From a virus, in the IMG/VR virus record IMGVR_UViG_3300034022_000487, positions 1 to 33,602 of that record: a stretch of 33,602 bases of DNA; one strand, written 5' to 3'. The notes beneath the pieces are model-generated. The model saw nothing but the letters and a program-made list of their open reading frames with translations, searched no databases and was not told the origin of the DNA. Both the position numbers and the translations under genes were made by a program. Below, one piece after another: positions 1-5,786 of this stretch. Position 1 is the first letter of the stretch; the number at the start of each line of letters is the position of its first letter.

Positions 1-552
1 TAATTCACAACCAACATTGGCATCACCTTGTCTCCAATTACTAACAAAATCTCTAGCCTCGTTTGGGGGACCGTGTGTAATCAATACGTCAGTATCGTCA
101 GGAATCATATCCCAGTATTTTTTTAATTCATCACCCAATCTAGGTAAATTAAAAGCCCAATTATAAAATTCAGGTTGCCAAGGACTACCCCAAAATTTAA
201 TTGGTCTTGAGAATTCTGAAGATTCTATGGTAAATTGACTATCTTCTAAATAAACTACATCAGATTGAGAAAGGTTTTCTTCATTCATTAAATGATAATA
301 CCAATCAAAGTCCCCTTTATGGTGAGGTTGGTGTCTATTTTCAAAAGCCCAGTCGTGGTTACCAGCGATAAAGATTTTAGAATCGAAACCTTTAACATTC
401 ATAAACCACTCAACAAATTCTTTAACCTCGTGAGGTTTACCGACGTTAGTACAATCACCCGCGTGAATTAACACATCACCTTCTGGTAATGGATTAAAAT
501 CTTCCATTATTTTGTGAAGACCGTGAGTGTCAGATATACAAACTATTCTCAT
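1..552 (-). CDS. Calcineurin-like metallophosphoesterase (3' end outside window)
   Basis: The minus-strand frame is open from an ATG at 552 to the window edge (184 codons), so the C-terminus is missing. The metal-binding motifs of the calcineurin-like phosphoesterase fold appear in order: SDTHG near residues 7-11, HAGD near 30-33, GNHD near 64-67 and THGPP near 165. The family cleaves phosphoester bonds in a two-metal site; the substrate cannot be told here. It is a soluble protein without a signal peptide. It lies just downstream of the terminator of the long ncRNA on the same strand. A TTTG / 19 bp / TATATTTT promoter match at 559-589 would start transcription about at the ATG, giving a nearly leaderless message. 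A link to the RNA-repair genes at 17.5-19.7 kb is possible but unproven. Confidence 0.88.
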   Translation of the reverse strand, partial: MRIVCISDTHGLHKIMEDFNPLPEGDVLIHAGDCTNVGKPHEVKEFVEWFMNVKGFDSKIFIAGNHDWAFENRHQPHHKGDFDWYYHLMNEENLSQSDVVYLEDSQFTIESSEFSRPIKFWGSPWQPEFYNWAFNLPRLGDELKKYWDMIPDDTDVLITHGPPNEARDFVSNWRQGDANVGCEL

Positions 553-558
553 AATAAT

Positions 559-589
559 AAAATATACATATTATTTTTGTCATTGCAAA
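559..589 (-). promoter_or_regulatory. Possible Bacteroidota-type promoter for the phosphoesterase
   Basis: On the minus strand TTTG (589-586), a 19-bp spacer and TATATTTT (566-559) resemble TTTG/TAnnTTTG, but the last base of the -7 box is not G. The -33 box would reuse the T-tract of the ncRNA terminator. The predicted start falls at about 552, the ATG itself. Confidence 0.35.
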
Positions 590-614
590 AAAAAAGTCAG
601 AATTTCTTCCGACT
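587..614 (-). terminator. Intrinsic terminator of the long ncRNA
   Basis: Reading the minus strand, AGTCGGAA and TTCTGACT form an 8-bp stem (one G-T pair) closed by a GAAA tetraloop, followed by a run of nine T (595-587). This is a textbook Rho-independent terminator and fixes the 3' end of the non-coding transcript. Confidence 0.85.
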
Positions 615-1515
615 AATCTTTTTGGGCCAAACGGTTTTAAAACGTTTCGATTCCACCACTTTGTTTTATTAAACAAAGAAAATAAAAGGGCTGAGATTAC
701 ACCATTTAACGATTGACTTTAGAGACATTATCTTTTCTTCTCTTATCCACTACCTTTTGAGTAGTACCAATCAGCGACGGTCAATTAGATTAACCAATCC
801 TTAAGTCGTTAGATACTCTTTTAATACTCATTACTCTTCGAGGTTGCCACCCCGACTAAGTCTTGCGAACTTAGAGAACTTTCTTAAAAATCACATTGGG
901 TTTGGACCCTTTGTGGCCGAGAACCCCTCTCGACTGTGTAGTCACCTGTCTCCAACGACTGACGAGCACTTTTCCTTGTTTTTAAGTTGTTAAACCATAT
1001 TAACAATTGATTGTGGTTCCGAATTTGGAAAGTAGTGGCTCGTCTGCCAGCCAAGTTATCTTTTGAACAACTCGATACTAAACTACTCTCTGTAACATCC
1101 CTGCTACCATATTTTTGGACCCCTTCAAAACCAAACCCTTGGTAGGGTTTAATTAAGGATGATAACGACACCACTCGTACTTCACCATACCTTTCGGTTT
1201 TAAGATTCCCATCATATTGAGTCACACAATTGTAAGATTGGAGATCCTACTTCTTGTAAACTAACTCTACAGATTATTCTTATTGGTGTTCCCACCTCAA
1301 CCAAACAACTCGGATTGCTTGATCATCGAACCACTTTCCCTACAGTGTTACCCTCAGTACTTAAGGTTCAACGATATTCTGTTTGCCTACTCGAGTTCCA
1401 TTGCTGAAACCGCAACCTGATTTAACCAAACCAGATCACTTTATCCCACTTTCGTGGTTTATTTTATTGACCATAGGCGGCCAATATTTTTAAATCAAAG
1501 AACTATTTCTTGTTT
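587..1515 (-). ncRNA. Long structured non-coding RNA, about 930 nt
   Basis: This stretch has no credible ORF, is richer in G+C than neighbouring genes, starts just after a strong promoter (1522-1553) and ends at an intrinsic terminator. Many helices can be seen by eye on the minus strand: ATTGGCC/GGTCAAT (1485-1466), CCAC-GAAA-GTGG (1457-1446), CTGGTTT/AAATCAG (1434-1417), GAACC/GGTTC (1369-1328), AAACCC/GGGTTT (1150-1133), CTAAGT/ACTTAG (874-856), and a long-range 7-bp helix GACGAGC/GCTCGTC (1044-1038 with 967-961) that encloses TTGTTAA/TTAACAA (1006-987). GNRA-type loops recur. Size, structure and position next to phage tRNA genes recall the large ornate phage RNAs GOLLD and ROOL, but I cannot match a consensus by eye; it could be a divergent member or a new class. 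Confidence 0.8.
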
Positions 1516-1521
1516 CTTTTA

Positions 1522-1553
1522 CAAAGATAAGAAAACTTTTTTAAAAAACAAAA
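1522..1553 (-). promoter_or_regulatory. Bacteroidota-type promoter of the long ncRNA
   Basis: The minus strand reads TTTTG (1553-1549), a 19-bp spacer and TATCTTTG (1529-1522), an exact match to the Bacteroidota sigma consensus. Transcription should begin near 1515. The 17 bases from the -7 box onward are identical to those at the promoter at 6045-6076. Confidence 0.8.
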
Positions 1554-1564
1554 TATAAATGAAA

Positions 1565-2377
1565 TTAAACTAAACTTTTTTTAAAAATATTTTTATCAAC
1601 CCTTCTTTCTGGGTAATTAAAGAAAATAGATTCATTTTCAGTTAAGGAACAAACTGTTTTATATTCGGTGGACTTAACTTCTTTAGTGTAATCGATATTT
1701 ATATGATGCTTCGTTATTTTATATATATTTTTAAAATATAGGTAGAATGTTGAAAATAAAAAACTTACATCACCTGGGTAATCTTTTAAAAAATCAAACT
1801 TACTTTCATTAAATGCTTCGGTATTTTTTTTATTATAAAAACCAAAATTTTTATTAATTAGGGACGACATATTGTCTTCAATGACTTTATCAATATCCTC
1901 AATTTTTAAAATTTTGTATCCCGCTCCAAATTTTTTATCGTATAGTAATTTTAAATCAGTTTTAATATCGATTATTTCATTTTTATAAATTTTATTTTTA
2001 CTATATAATATTTGAGAGCTTTGGGGTATATAATGAAAATCATCACATTCTTTTAAAAAAATATCATACCGATTAATATAGTTATCAATATTATGTGTGT
2101 TGGTGTTTTTTATGAGATTTAAAATATCTTGTTTATATTTATCCTCTCCATTTTTTGTCATATTGATTAGCCAATAATAAGAAGAAAAAAATCTATCTAC
2201 TGGATTTCTCACAAAAATATGAACATTATTTAAAAAATTATTAGGCTTGTTTTCTAACGATATATCAATATTTAAATGTTTAAAAAGATGAATGAATGTC
2301 ATATATAATATAGTATGCCCATTCTTATAGGGAATTATAATTGATAGGTCTTTTTCTTTTATGTTTAAAATTTCCAT
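1565..2377 (-). CDS. Sulfotransferase-like protein
   Basis: This 270-aa protein has the two PAPS-contact motifs of the sulfotransferase family. PYKNGHT near residues 16-22 fits the 5'-phosphosulfate loop. FVRNPVDRFFSSYYWL near 54-69 fits the 3'-phosphate motif, with its conserved Arg, Asn-Pro, Arg and Ser. The family moves sulfate from PAPS to a hydroxyl or amine of a sugar, peptide or small molecule. The frame stays open upstream to 2437, but that part lies inside the tRNA-like RNA, so I place the start at the ATG at 2377, 12 bp after that RNA. No promoter is seen in the gap, so it probably reads through from the tRNA array. The acceptor is unknown; modification of host surface glycans or tail glycans is a guess. 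It is very Lys/Asn/Ile-rich. Confidence 0.7.
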   Translation of the reverse strand: MEILNIKEKDLSIIIPYKNGHTILYMTFIHLFKHLNIDISLENKPNNFLNNVHIFVRNPVDRFFSSYYWLINMTKNGEDKYKQDILNLIKNTNTHNIDNYINRYDIFLKECDDFHYIPQSSQILYSKNKIYKNEIIDIKTDLKLLYDKKFGAGYKILKIEDIDKVIEDNMSSLINKNFGFYNKKNTEAFNESKFDFLKDYPGDVSFLFSTFYLYFKNIYKITKHHINIDYTKEVKSTEYKTVCSLTENESIFFNYPERRVDKNIFKKSLV

Positions 2378-2388
2378 AATAATATTTG

Positions 2389-2536
2389 CTGTAGTGGATG
2401 GACTCGAACCACCAAAGTGAGATTCAGTAAGTAACACTATGCCGGCCGGCTGGTGGTCTACCCCATATTACTTACCCATTTCTTTGTCACCGCCCCCGAG
2501 ACAGGAGGGCACGTTTGCCAGTTTCGTCACACTACA
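2389..2536 (-). tRNA. Aberrant tRNA-like RNA (anticodon-loop GTC) with a 79-nt variable arm
   Basis: A perfect 7-bp acceptor stem TGTAGTG/CACTACA joins two halves 148 nt apart. The 5' half has a canonical D arm (ACG/CGT stem, GG in the loop) and an anticodon arm CCCTC-CTGTCTC-GGGGG. The 3' half has a canonical T arm (loop TTCGAGT) and a G discriminator; CCA is not encoded. Between them lies a 79-nt variable region whose ends pair as GTGA/TCAC, then GTAAGTAA/TTACTTAC, then TATG/CATA. Type II tRNAs usually have 10-25 nt here. Position 37 of the loop is T rather than a purine, so decoding as Asp is doubtful. It may be a decayed tRNA, a decoy, or a new tRNA-like RNA. Confidence 0.65.
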
Positions 2537-2544
2537 ATTTAAAT

Positions 2545-2657
2545 AATCAATAGGGACAGTTCCTTCACTTCTGTCTTGTGTCTCCGTTGCAGTCAGCACT
2601 ATTGATTTTTGATGGATGAAAAACATCTATTCTTCTTGCGGTCTTCCATCAAAGACC
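2545..2657 (-). ncRNA. Structured spacer RNA between tRNA-Met and the tRNA-like RNA
   Basis: No ORF fits this spacer. The minus strand forms a 6-bp hairpin GGTCTT/AAGACC (2657-2640) and a 9-bp perfect stem AATCAATAG/CTATTGATT (2607-2599 with 2553-2545) that encloses GACAG/CTGTC. It may be a separate small RNA or a processing element of the tRNA transcript. Confidence 0.4.
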
Positions 2658-2671
2658 CATACTTTAAATAG

Positions 2672-2745
2672 TGGACCAGATAGGAATCGAACCTATTACC
2701 TTCACATTATGAGTGTGCCGCTCTAACCTAGTGAGCTACAAGTCC
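2672..2745 (-). tRNA. tRNA-Met(CAT) or tRNA-Ile2(CAT)
   Basis: Full 74-nt cloverleaf: acceptor GGACTTG/CTGGTCC with one T-T mismatch, D stem GCTC/GAGC, anticodon loop CTCATAA, T loop TTCGATT, discriminator A. The first pair is G-C, so it is not the initiator. CAT can be elongator Met or, if lysidine-modified, Ile for ATA codons, which are common in this phage. Confidence 0.9.
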
Positions 2746-2798
2746 ATTATCGTTTAATCTAACGATAAAATCTGATATCGTTTCTTTCAATGATTACG

Positions 2799-2872
2799 TG
2801 ATCCCGTTTGGATTCGAACCAAAGACCCACATCTTAGAAGGATGTTGCTCTATCCAACTGAGCTACGGAACC
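2799..2872 (-). tRNA. tRNA-Arg(TCT)
   Basis: Full 74-nt cloverleaf with acceptor GGTTCCG/CGGGATC, D stem GCTC/GAGC, anticodon stem ACATC/GATGT around CTTCTAA, and T stem TTTGG/CCAAA. It reads AGA, the main Arg codon of the surrounding phage genes. Confidence 0.93.
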
Positions 2873-2912
2873 AAAAATAACACTATCGTCTTTGAAAGTT
2901 TTTATTTAAATT

Positions 2913-3161
2913 TTATGCCTTACGGCTTGTTGTTATTTTACTTTCAAGTTTATCAAGTCGTGAATCCAATGTTCTATAAACATTTTGAATATCTTCTTCA
3001 CGATTTCTATTCGACCTTTCGAATTCATTACCCATTATGGTATGAATTGTTTCAATTTCTTTGTTAGTTTTATTAACCTTAACAAAGGCTATAACCGCAA
3101 CTACCGCAACTGCGATAACCACAACTATAGACATTCCTAAAATAAATGATAATATATCCAT
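2913..3161 (-). CDS. Small single-span membrane protein with coiled coil
   Basis: This 82-aa protein has one long hydrophobic helix at about residues 5-33, rich in Val, Ile and Ala. A charged heptad-like tail follows (IETIHTIMG, VYRTLDSRLDKLESK) that should form a coiled coil. The frame stays open to 3245, but the upstream part lies inside tRNA-Leu(TAA). The ATG at 3161 also has an AAGGAG ribosome-binding site at a good distance, unusual in this window, so I use it. It sits between tRNA-Leu(TAA) and tRNA-Arg in the same transcript. The function is unknown; membrane tethering or an exclusion role is possible, but nothing shows it. Confidence 0.7.
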   Translation of the reverse strand: MDILSFILGMSIVVVIAVAVVAVIAFVKVNKTNKEIETIHTIMGNEFERSNRNREEDIQNVYRTLDSRLDKLESKITTSRKA

Positions 3162-3200
3162 ATTGATTTTCTCCTTTATTTTCAAAGAACGATAGTGTTG

Positions 3201-3286
3201 TACCTGAGGAGGGACTTGAACCCACACGGACATTACTGTCCACAAGATTTTAAGTCTTGCGTGTATACCGATTTCACCACTCAGGT
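3201..3286 (-). tRNA. tRNA-Leu(TAA)
   Basis: 86-nt type II cloverleaf: acceptor ACCTGAG/CTCAGGT, anticodon stem CAAGA/TCTTG around CTTAAAA, variable arm GGACAGTAATGTCC, T loop TTCAAGT, discriminator A. It reads TTA, the dominant Leu codon here. Confidence 0.92.
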
Positions 3287-3319
3287 ATGTTTTTATTACA
3301 ATGTCAAAGAACTATAAAT

Positions 3320-3346
3320 CAAATATAACAAAAAAATATGGTATAA
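3320..3346 (-). promoter_or_regulatory. Weak promoter upstream of tRNA-Leu(TAA)
   Basis: The minus strand has TATATTTG (3327-3320), a good -7 box, about 27 bp upstream of the tRNA. At the -33 position there is only a T-run with no clear TTTG, so the call is tentative. Confidence 0.35.
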
Positions 3347-3349
3347 AAA

Positions 3350-3381
3350 AACCCCGAACATTTTTTAGTTTGTTCGGGGTT
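3350..3381 (-). terminator. Intrinsic terminator after the 3.4-4.1 kb gene pair
   Basis: An 11-bp perfect inverted repeat (AACCCCGAACA/TGTTCGGGGTT) is followed on the minus strand by seven T. It lies just past the stop of the 149-aa gene and separates that pair from tRNA-Leu(TAA). Confidence 0.88.
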
Positions 3382-3397
3382 CGATTTAACTAAAAAT

Positions 3398-3847
3398 TTA
3401 TTTTATTTTATATGATAATCCAAGTCCTAATGTTAAATCATCACCAACAACATTACCAATTGTCCATAAATTTATGACACTACTTGGTCTTAGTGGATTG
3501 TACATTATAAGAAAATTTGGTTTATTTCCATCAATTGTTGGTTGTAATCCAAACCCAACAATTGCCTTGTCTTCTTTTACTTGTCTAAGAACGCCAAACT
3601 TCATATTATCAGATACGTTTCCTGTTCTGGTATTGACACCAGGAGGAATTGTAATTCCACCGTTTGGGCCTCCTATTTCACCATAGGGAAGACCCGCATA
3701 GAATCCCCAACCCTTTTTCATAAAACCACCCGTTATATAACCATCTGATGGACCGCCTTTTCGAGTGGCAGTTATAAACCACTCTTGTCCATTTGCTACG
3801 ACTTCCACTCCCAAAAGTAACGTTAGCACTAATAAAATTTTTTTCAT
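3398..3847 (-). CDS. Exported small protein, probably outer-membrane or periplasmic
   Basis: This 149-aa protein begins with a clear signal peptide (MKKILLVLTLLLGVEVVANGQ, cleavage near residue 20). The rest is rich in Gly, aromatic residues and alternating polar/hydrophobic stretches, as in a small beta-barrel or beta-sandwich, and ends in LGLGLSYKIK. The start overlaps the end of the upstream gene by ATGA, so the two are translationally coupled. A terminator follows. I do not recognise a named family. Its export fits the envelope theme of the 6.2-17 kb block. Confidence 0.75.
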   Translation of the reverse strand: MKKILLVLTLLLGVEVVANGQEWFITATRKGGPSDGYITGGFMKKGWGFYAGLPYGEIGGPNGGITIPPGVNTRTGNVSDNMKFGVLRQVKEDKAIVGFGLQPTIDGNKPNFLIMYNPLRPSSVINLWTIGNVVGDDLTLGLGLSYKIK

Positions 3848-4146
3848 TTTTTTGATTTGGTTAAGGAATCCTCCTTAGCCCACTTATCTTTTAAATTTGC
3901 AACCTTCTCAATCTTTACAATTTTACCATTTAATTTGGTAATCTCGTCCGTGATTCCTTTGGTTTTGACGGCCCTGCTAGCGTAATTCTCATCTGTTACT
4001 TCAACCCATTCAATCTTTCTTTCAAGAGATTTAATCTCTTTTTTTATTTGATTGACTGACTTTCTTTCATCGGAAAGGCTTGGATCGATAGATGATGTTA
4101 ATGTATTAAAAAATAACATTAACGATAATGTGATTTTATCTATCAT
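3844..4146 (-). CDS. Small exported or membrane-anchored coiled-coil protein
   Basis: This 100-aa protein has a short hydrophobic N-terminus (residues 4-17) that could be a signal peptide or anchor. A Lys/Glu-rich helical region follows (about 25-100) with heptad-like spacing. A TTG / 20 bp / TATGTTTG promoter lies just upstream, and the gene overlaps the next by ATGA, so the two form a two-gene operon set inside the tRNA array. The function is not recognised. Confidence 0.7.
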   Translation of the reverse strand: MIDKITLSLMLFFNTLTSSIDPSLSDERKSVNQIKKEIKSLERKIEWVEVTDENYASRAVKTKGITDEITKLNGKIVKIEKVANLKDKWAKEDSLTKSKK

Positions 4147-4170
4147 ATATTATAAATATTAATAATATAA

Positions 4171-4202
4171 CAAACATACGAAATAAAATATTGAAAATCA
4201 AT
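4171..4202 (-). promoter_or_regulatory. Bacteroidota-type promoter of the two-gene envelope operon
   Basis: The minus strand reads ATTG (4202-4199), 20 bp, then TATGTTTG (4178-4171), 25 bp before the ATG at 4146. Confidence 0.7.
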
Positions 4203-4225
4203 ATCTTAACATAAAAAAAATATTG

Positions 4226-4297
4226 TACTCAGTACGGGATTCGAACCCGTATTACATCCGTGAAAGGGATGTGACCTAACCCTTAGTCGAACTGAGC
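4226..4297 (-). tRNA. tRNA-Glu(TTC)
   Basis: 72-nt cloverleaf: acceptor GCTCAGT/ACTGAGT with a terminal G-T pair, D stem GACT/GGTC, anticodon stem CATCC/GGATG around CTTTCAC, T stem ACGGG/CCCGT, discriminator A. Confidence 0.92.
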
Positions 4298-4299
4298 AA

Positions 4300-4534
4300 G
4301 TAATCACTCAAATGGGTATTTGTCATAATATCACAATTGTTGCACTATACTCTGGTTAATTACTCCGTCTGTATCCAACAGCTTTATGTTGGTTTATAAT
4401 TGGCTACTTTACTATAACTCACATTTTTATTTGTGATTAATTAAGAACTAACATTGCTATCAGGGTTTAAATGGTTCACAGATAAATCTGGAATCACCAC
4501 CTACTGGTTTTACAGTATCTTAGTTAATTCTTTG
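4300..4534 (-). ncRNA. Structured spacer RNA between tRNA-Ser and tRNA-Glu
   Basis: About 235 nt with no ORF longer than a few codons. The minus strand forms CCAACA/TGTTGG with a 6-nt loop (near 4388-4371), TCACA/TGTGA (near 4437-4419) and CAAAT-ACCC-ATTTG (near 4322-4309). It could be one small RNA or tRNA-processing spacers; no promoter or terminator is clear. Confidence 0.35.
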
Positions 4535-4620
4535 CGGAGAGAGTAGGATTCGAACCCACGGTACCTTTCAGTACTTCGGTTTTCAAGACCGACGCGATAG
4601 ACCAACTCTGCCATCTCTCC
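4535..4620 (-). tRNA. tRNA-Ser(TGA)
   Basis: 86-nt type II cloverleaf: acceptor GGAGAGA/TCTCTCC, anticodon stem TCGGT/ACCGA around CTTGAAA, variable arm GTACTGAAAGGTAC, T loop TTCGAAT, discriminator G. Confidence 0.93.
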
Positions 4621-4828
4621 AATTGTCCCACCTGAAGTCCCAGTGAGTGGATTTTTCTTCTGTTTTCGTATTGAAAACACGAGACGGTCTTACCCGCACA
4701 TAAAAGTCAAACATACTCGGTGGGATTGTTACCCCCATATTCCGAGACCCCCTCTTAAGGCCGTGGTAGGAGACAACCATAACATCTTGAAAGAACGTTA
4801 CCAAACTTACTGAGTACTTCTTACTCAT
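4621..4828 (-). ncRNA. Structured spacer RNA between tRNA-Asp and tRNA-Ser
   Basis: The minus strand folds into CTCGG/CCGAG (4746-4742 with 4720-4716) with an inner GGG/CCC, and a 7-bp hairpin TGTTTTC/GAAAACA (4679-4661). An 81-codon frame crosses it but runs into tRNA-Ser and uses CGG, AGG and GGG codons that neighbouring phage genes avoid. I therefore favour RNA over protein. Confidence 0.4.
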
Positions 4829-4830
4829 TG

Positions 4831-4904
4831 CGGACTGGACGAGACTCGAACTCGCGACCTCCTGCGTGACAGGCAGGCATTCTAACCAACTGAACTACCA
4901 ATCC
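4831..4904 (-). tRNA. tRNA-Asp(GTC)
   Basis: 74-nt cloverleaf: acceptor GGATTGG/CCAGTCC, anticodon stem CCTGC/GCAGG around CTGTCAC, T stem GCGAG/CTCGT, discriminator G. It is a normal GTC tRNA, in contrast to the odd GTC-loop RNA at 2389-2536. Confidence 0.93.
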
Positions 4905-4914
4905 AAAATTGATT

Positions 4915-5277
4915 CTAACTCACTTAAATTGCACCATCCGAGTCACTGCTCTGGTTGACAAAGTCCTCGTTGAGTTAGTCTCAAAAAAATTACAGGTTTT
5001 TCGCACCCGTTCGTACATCATAACAAACATATCCCTATGTCTGTGGTTACATTTTCGTCATTGGGTAATTACTCCCGACTTATAGTAACTCTACCCTCAC
5101 CGCTCTGATACCGCGAATCAAGACAGTTTTTTGGGATTTATAGACAGTGGGGTCACACCACCGTCGTCACCTGATTATCTTTTTGGAAAACAGAAGATGG
5201 GGGAGTGGACATCTGTTTTTATGATTGGCGTTTCTCGCTTATTTGCTAGCCCCGTTAAATCCCAATCAACCAATATA
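4915..5277 (-). ncRNA. Structured RNA region between the small basic ORF and tRNA-Asp
   Basis: About 360 nt with no ORF and many strong minus-strand helices: TGATTGG/CCAATCA (5268-5222), AAAACAGATG/CATC(T)TCTGTTTT (5219-5187), GACGGTGG/CCACTGTC (5165-5143), AGTTACT/AGTAATT with GGGT/ACCC below (5096-5063), ACATA-GGGA-TATGT (5040-5027), a terminator-like stem at 5010-4983, then an 8-bp long-range stem CTAACTCA/TGAGTTAG (4978-4971 with 4922-4915) just before tRNA-Asp. This density of perfect helices points to one or two functional RNAs. Confidence 0.55.
4983..5010 (-). terminator. Terminator-like hairpin inside the tRNA array
   Basis: On the minus strand ACGGGT pairs with ACCTGT (one G-T pair) across a GCGAAAA loop and is followed by A and seven T. 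It may end the 5277-4983 RNA or attenuate the downstream tRNAs. Confidence 0.5.
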
Positions 5278-5397
5278 CTATTTTCTTCTCCTTTGTCTTA
5301 AAGCCGAACCAGCAAGAGTTTTCGTAGTTCTACTCGATTTCTTACTACTTAAAGCTTTACTAGCCCTTTTTGCCACTCTTCTCGATGTTCTAGCCAT
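5278..5397 (-). CDS. 39-aa highly basic protein
   Basis: A 39-codon ORF opens with ATG 15 bp after tRNA-fMet. The product starts MARTSRRVAKRASKALSSKK, goes on through a TLAGSALRQ segment, and ends in RQRRRK. Nearly half of its residues are Arg, Lys or Ser, and the hydrophobic residues are spaced as in amphipathic helices. This suggests binding to nucleic acid or ribosomes. I recall similar short Lys/Ser proteins with a GSAL motif in phages and mobile elements, but cannot name a family. The start is well placed, and the promoter at 5497-5528 would transcribe it after tRNA-fMet. Confidence 0.6.
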   Translation of the reverse strand: MARTSRRVAKRASKALSSKKSSRTTKTLAGSALRQRRRK

Positions 5398-5412
5398 AGT
5401 CCAAAGTTTTAG

Positions 5413-5484
5413 TTGCGAGAGAGGGAATCGAACCCCCGACCTAAAGGTTATGAGCCTTCCGAGCTACCGCTGCTCTATCTCGCG
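5413..5484 (-). tRNA. Initiator tRNA-fMet(CAT)
   Basis: 72-nt cloverleaf with acceptor CGCGAGA/TCTCGCA. The first pair is a C-A mismatch, the hallmark of bacterial initiator tRNAs that allows formylation. D stem GAGC/GCTC, anticodon stem GAAGG/CCTTT around CTCATAA, T loop TTCGATT, discriminator A. The usual three G-C pairs below the anticodon loop are reduced to two, and the D loop is short. Confidence 0.85.
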
Positions 5485-5496
5485 ATGTTTGTTATA

Positions 5497-5528
5497 CAAA
5501 GATATGAAATAATTTCGAATATACAAAA
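5497..5528 (-). promoter_or_regulatory. Bacteroidota-type promoter upstream of tRNA-fMet
   Basis: The minus strand reads TTTTG (ending at 5524), an exact 19-bp spacer and TATCTTTG (5504-5497). The expected start lies a few bases before tRNA-fMet (5484). Confidence 0.75.
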
Positions 5529-5546
5529 ATATCTCAAATCTTTTTG

Positions 5547-5617
5547 TTGTCCCTCAAGGATTCGAACCTCAACTAGATGTGCCAAATACACCTGTACTAC
5601 CGTTATACCAAAGGACA
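5547..5617 (-). tRNA. tRNA-Gln(TTG)
   Basis: 71-nt cloverleaf: acceptor TGTCCTT/AGGGACA, anticodon stem GGTGT/ACATC around ATTTGGC, T loop TTCGAAT, discriminator A. It reads CAA, the preferred Gln codon here. Confidence 0.9.
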
Positions 5618-5622
5618 TTATG

Positions 5623-5702
5623 TACCCAAGGTCGGACTCGAACCGACACGTCTTTCGACACGGCTTCTAAGACCGCTGTGTATACCATTCCACCACTCGG
5701 GT
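5623..5702 (-). tRNA. tRNA-Leu(TAG)
   Basis: 80-nt type II cloverleaf: acceptor ACCCGAG/CTTGGGT, anticodon stem GCGGT/GCCGT around CTTAGAA, short variable arm, T stem GTCGG/CCGAC, discriminator A. Confidence 0.92.
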
Positions 5703-5709
5703 ATTGTCG

Positions 5710-5781
5710 CGTTGATGATAGGACTCGAACCTATAGTCGTTCGGTTAACAGCCGAAAGCTTCACCATTAAGCTACATCAAC
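5710..5781 (-). tRNA. tRNA-Asn(GTT)
   Basis: 72-nt cloverleaf: acceptor GTTGATG/CATCAAC, anticodon stem TTCGG/CCGAA around CTGTTAA, T stem ATAGG/CCTAT, discriminator G. Confidence 0.93.
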
Positions 5782-5786
5782 AACTG

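Noticed and set aside
884-1225. 113-codon minus-strand frame
   Set aside because: It lies inside the structured ncRNA, has odd composition and shares its bases with strong helices.
2389-2536. tmRNA or intron-containing tRNA
   Set aside because: The anticodon arm pairs fully, so no intron sits in it, and no tag ORF or tmRNA pseudoknot layout is seen.
2798-3067. 89-codon plus-strand frame
   Set aside because: It starts inside tRNA-Arg and runs antisense to the 82-aa membrane protein; a shadow.
4583-4828. 81-codon minus-strand frame
   Set aside because: It ends inside tRNA-Ser and uses codons that neighbours avoid; more likely structured RNA, though not excluded.
4708-5031. TATGTTTG boxes at 4708 and 5024
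   Set aside because: No -33 element at 19-21 bp upstream; both lie in hairpin-forming RNA.
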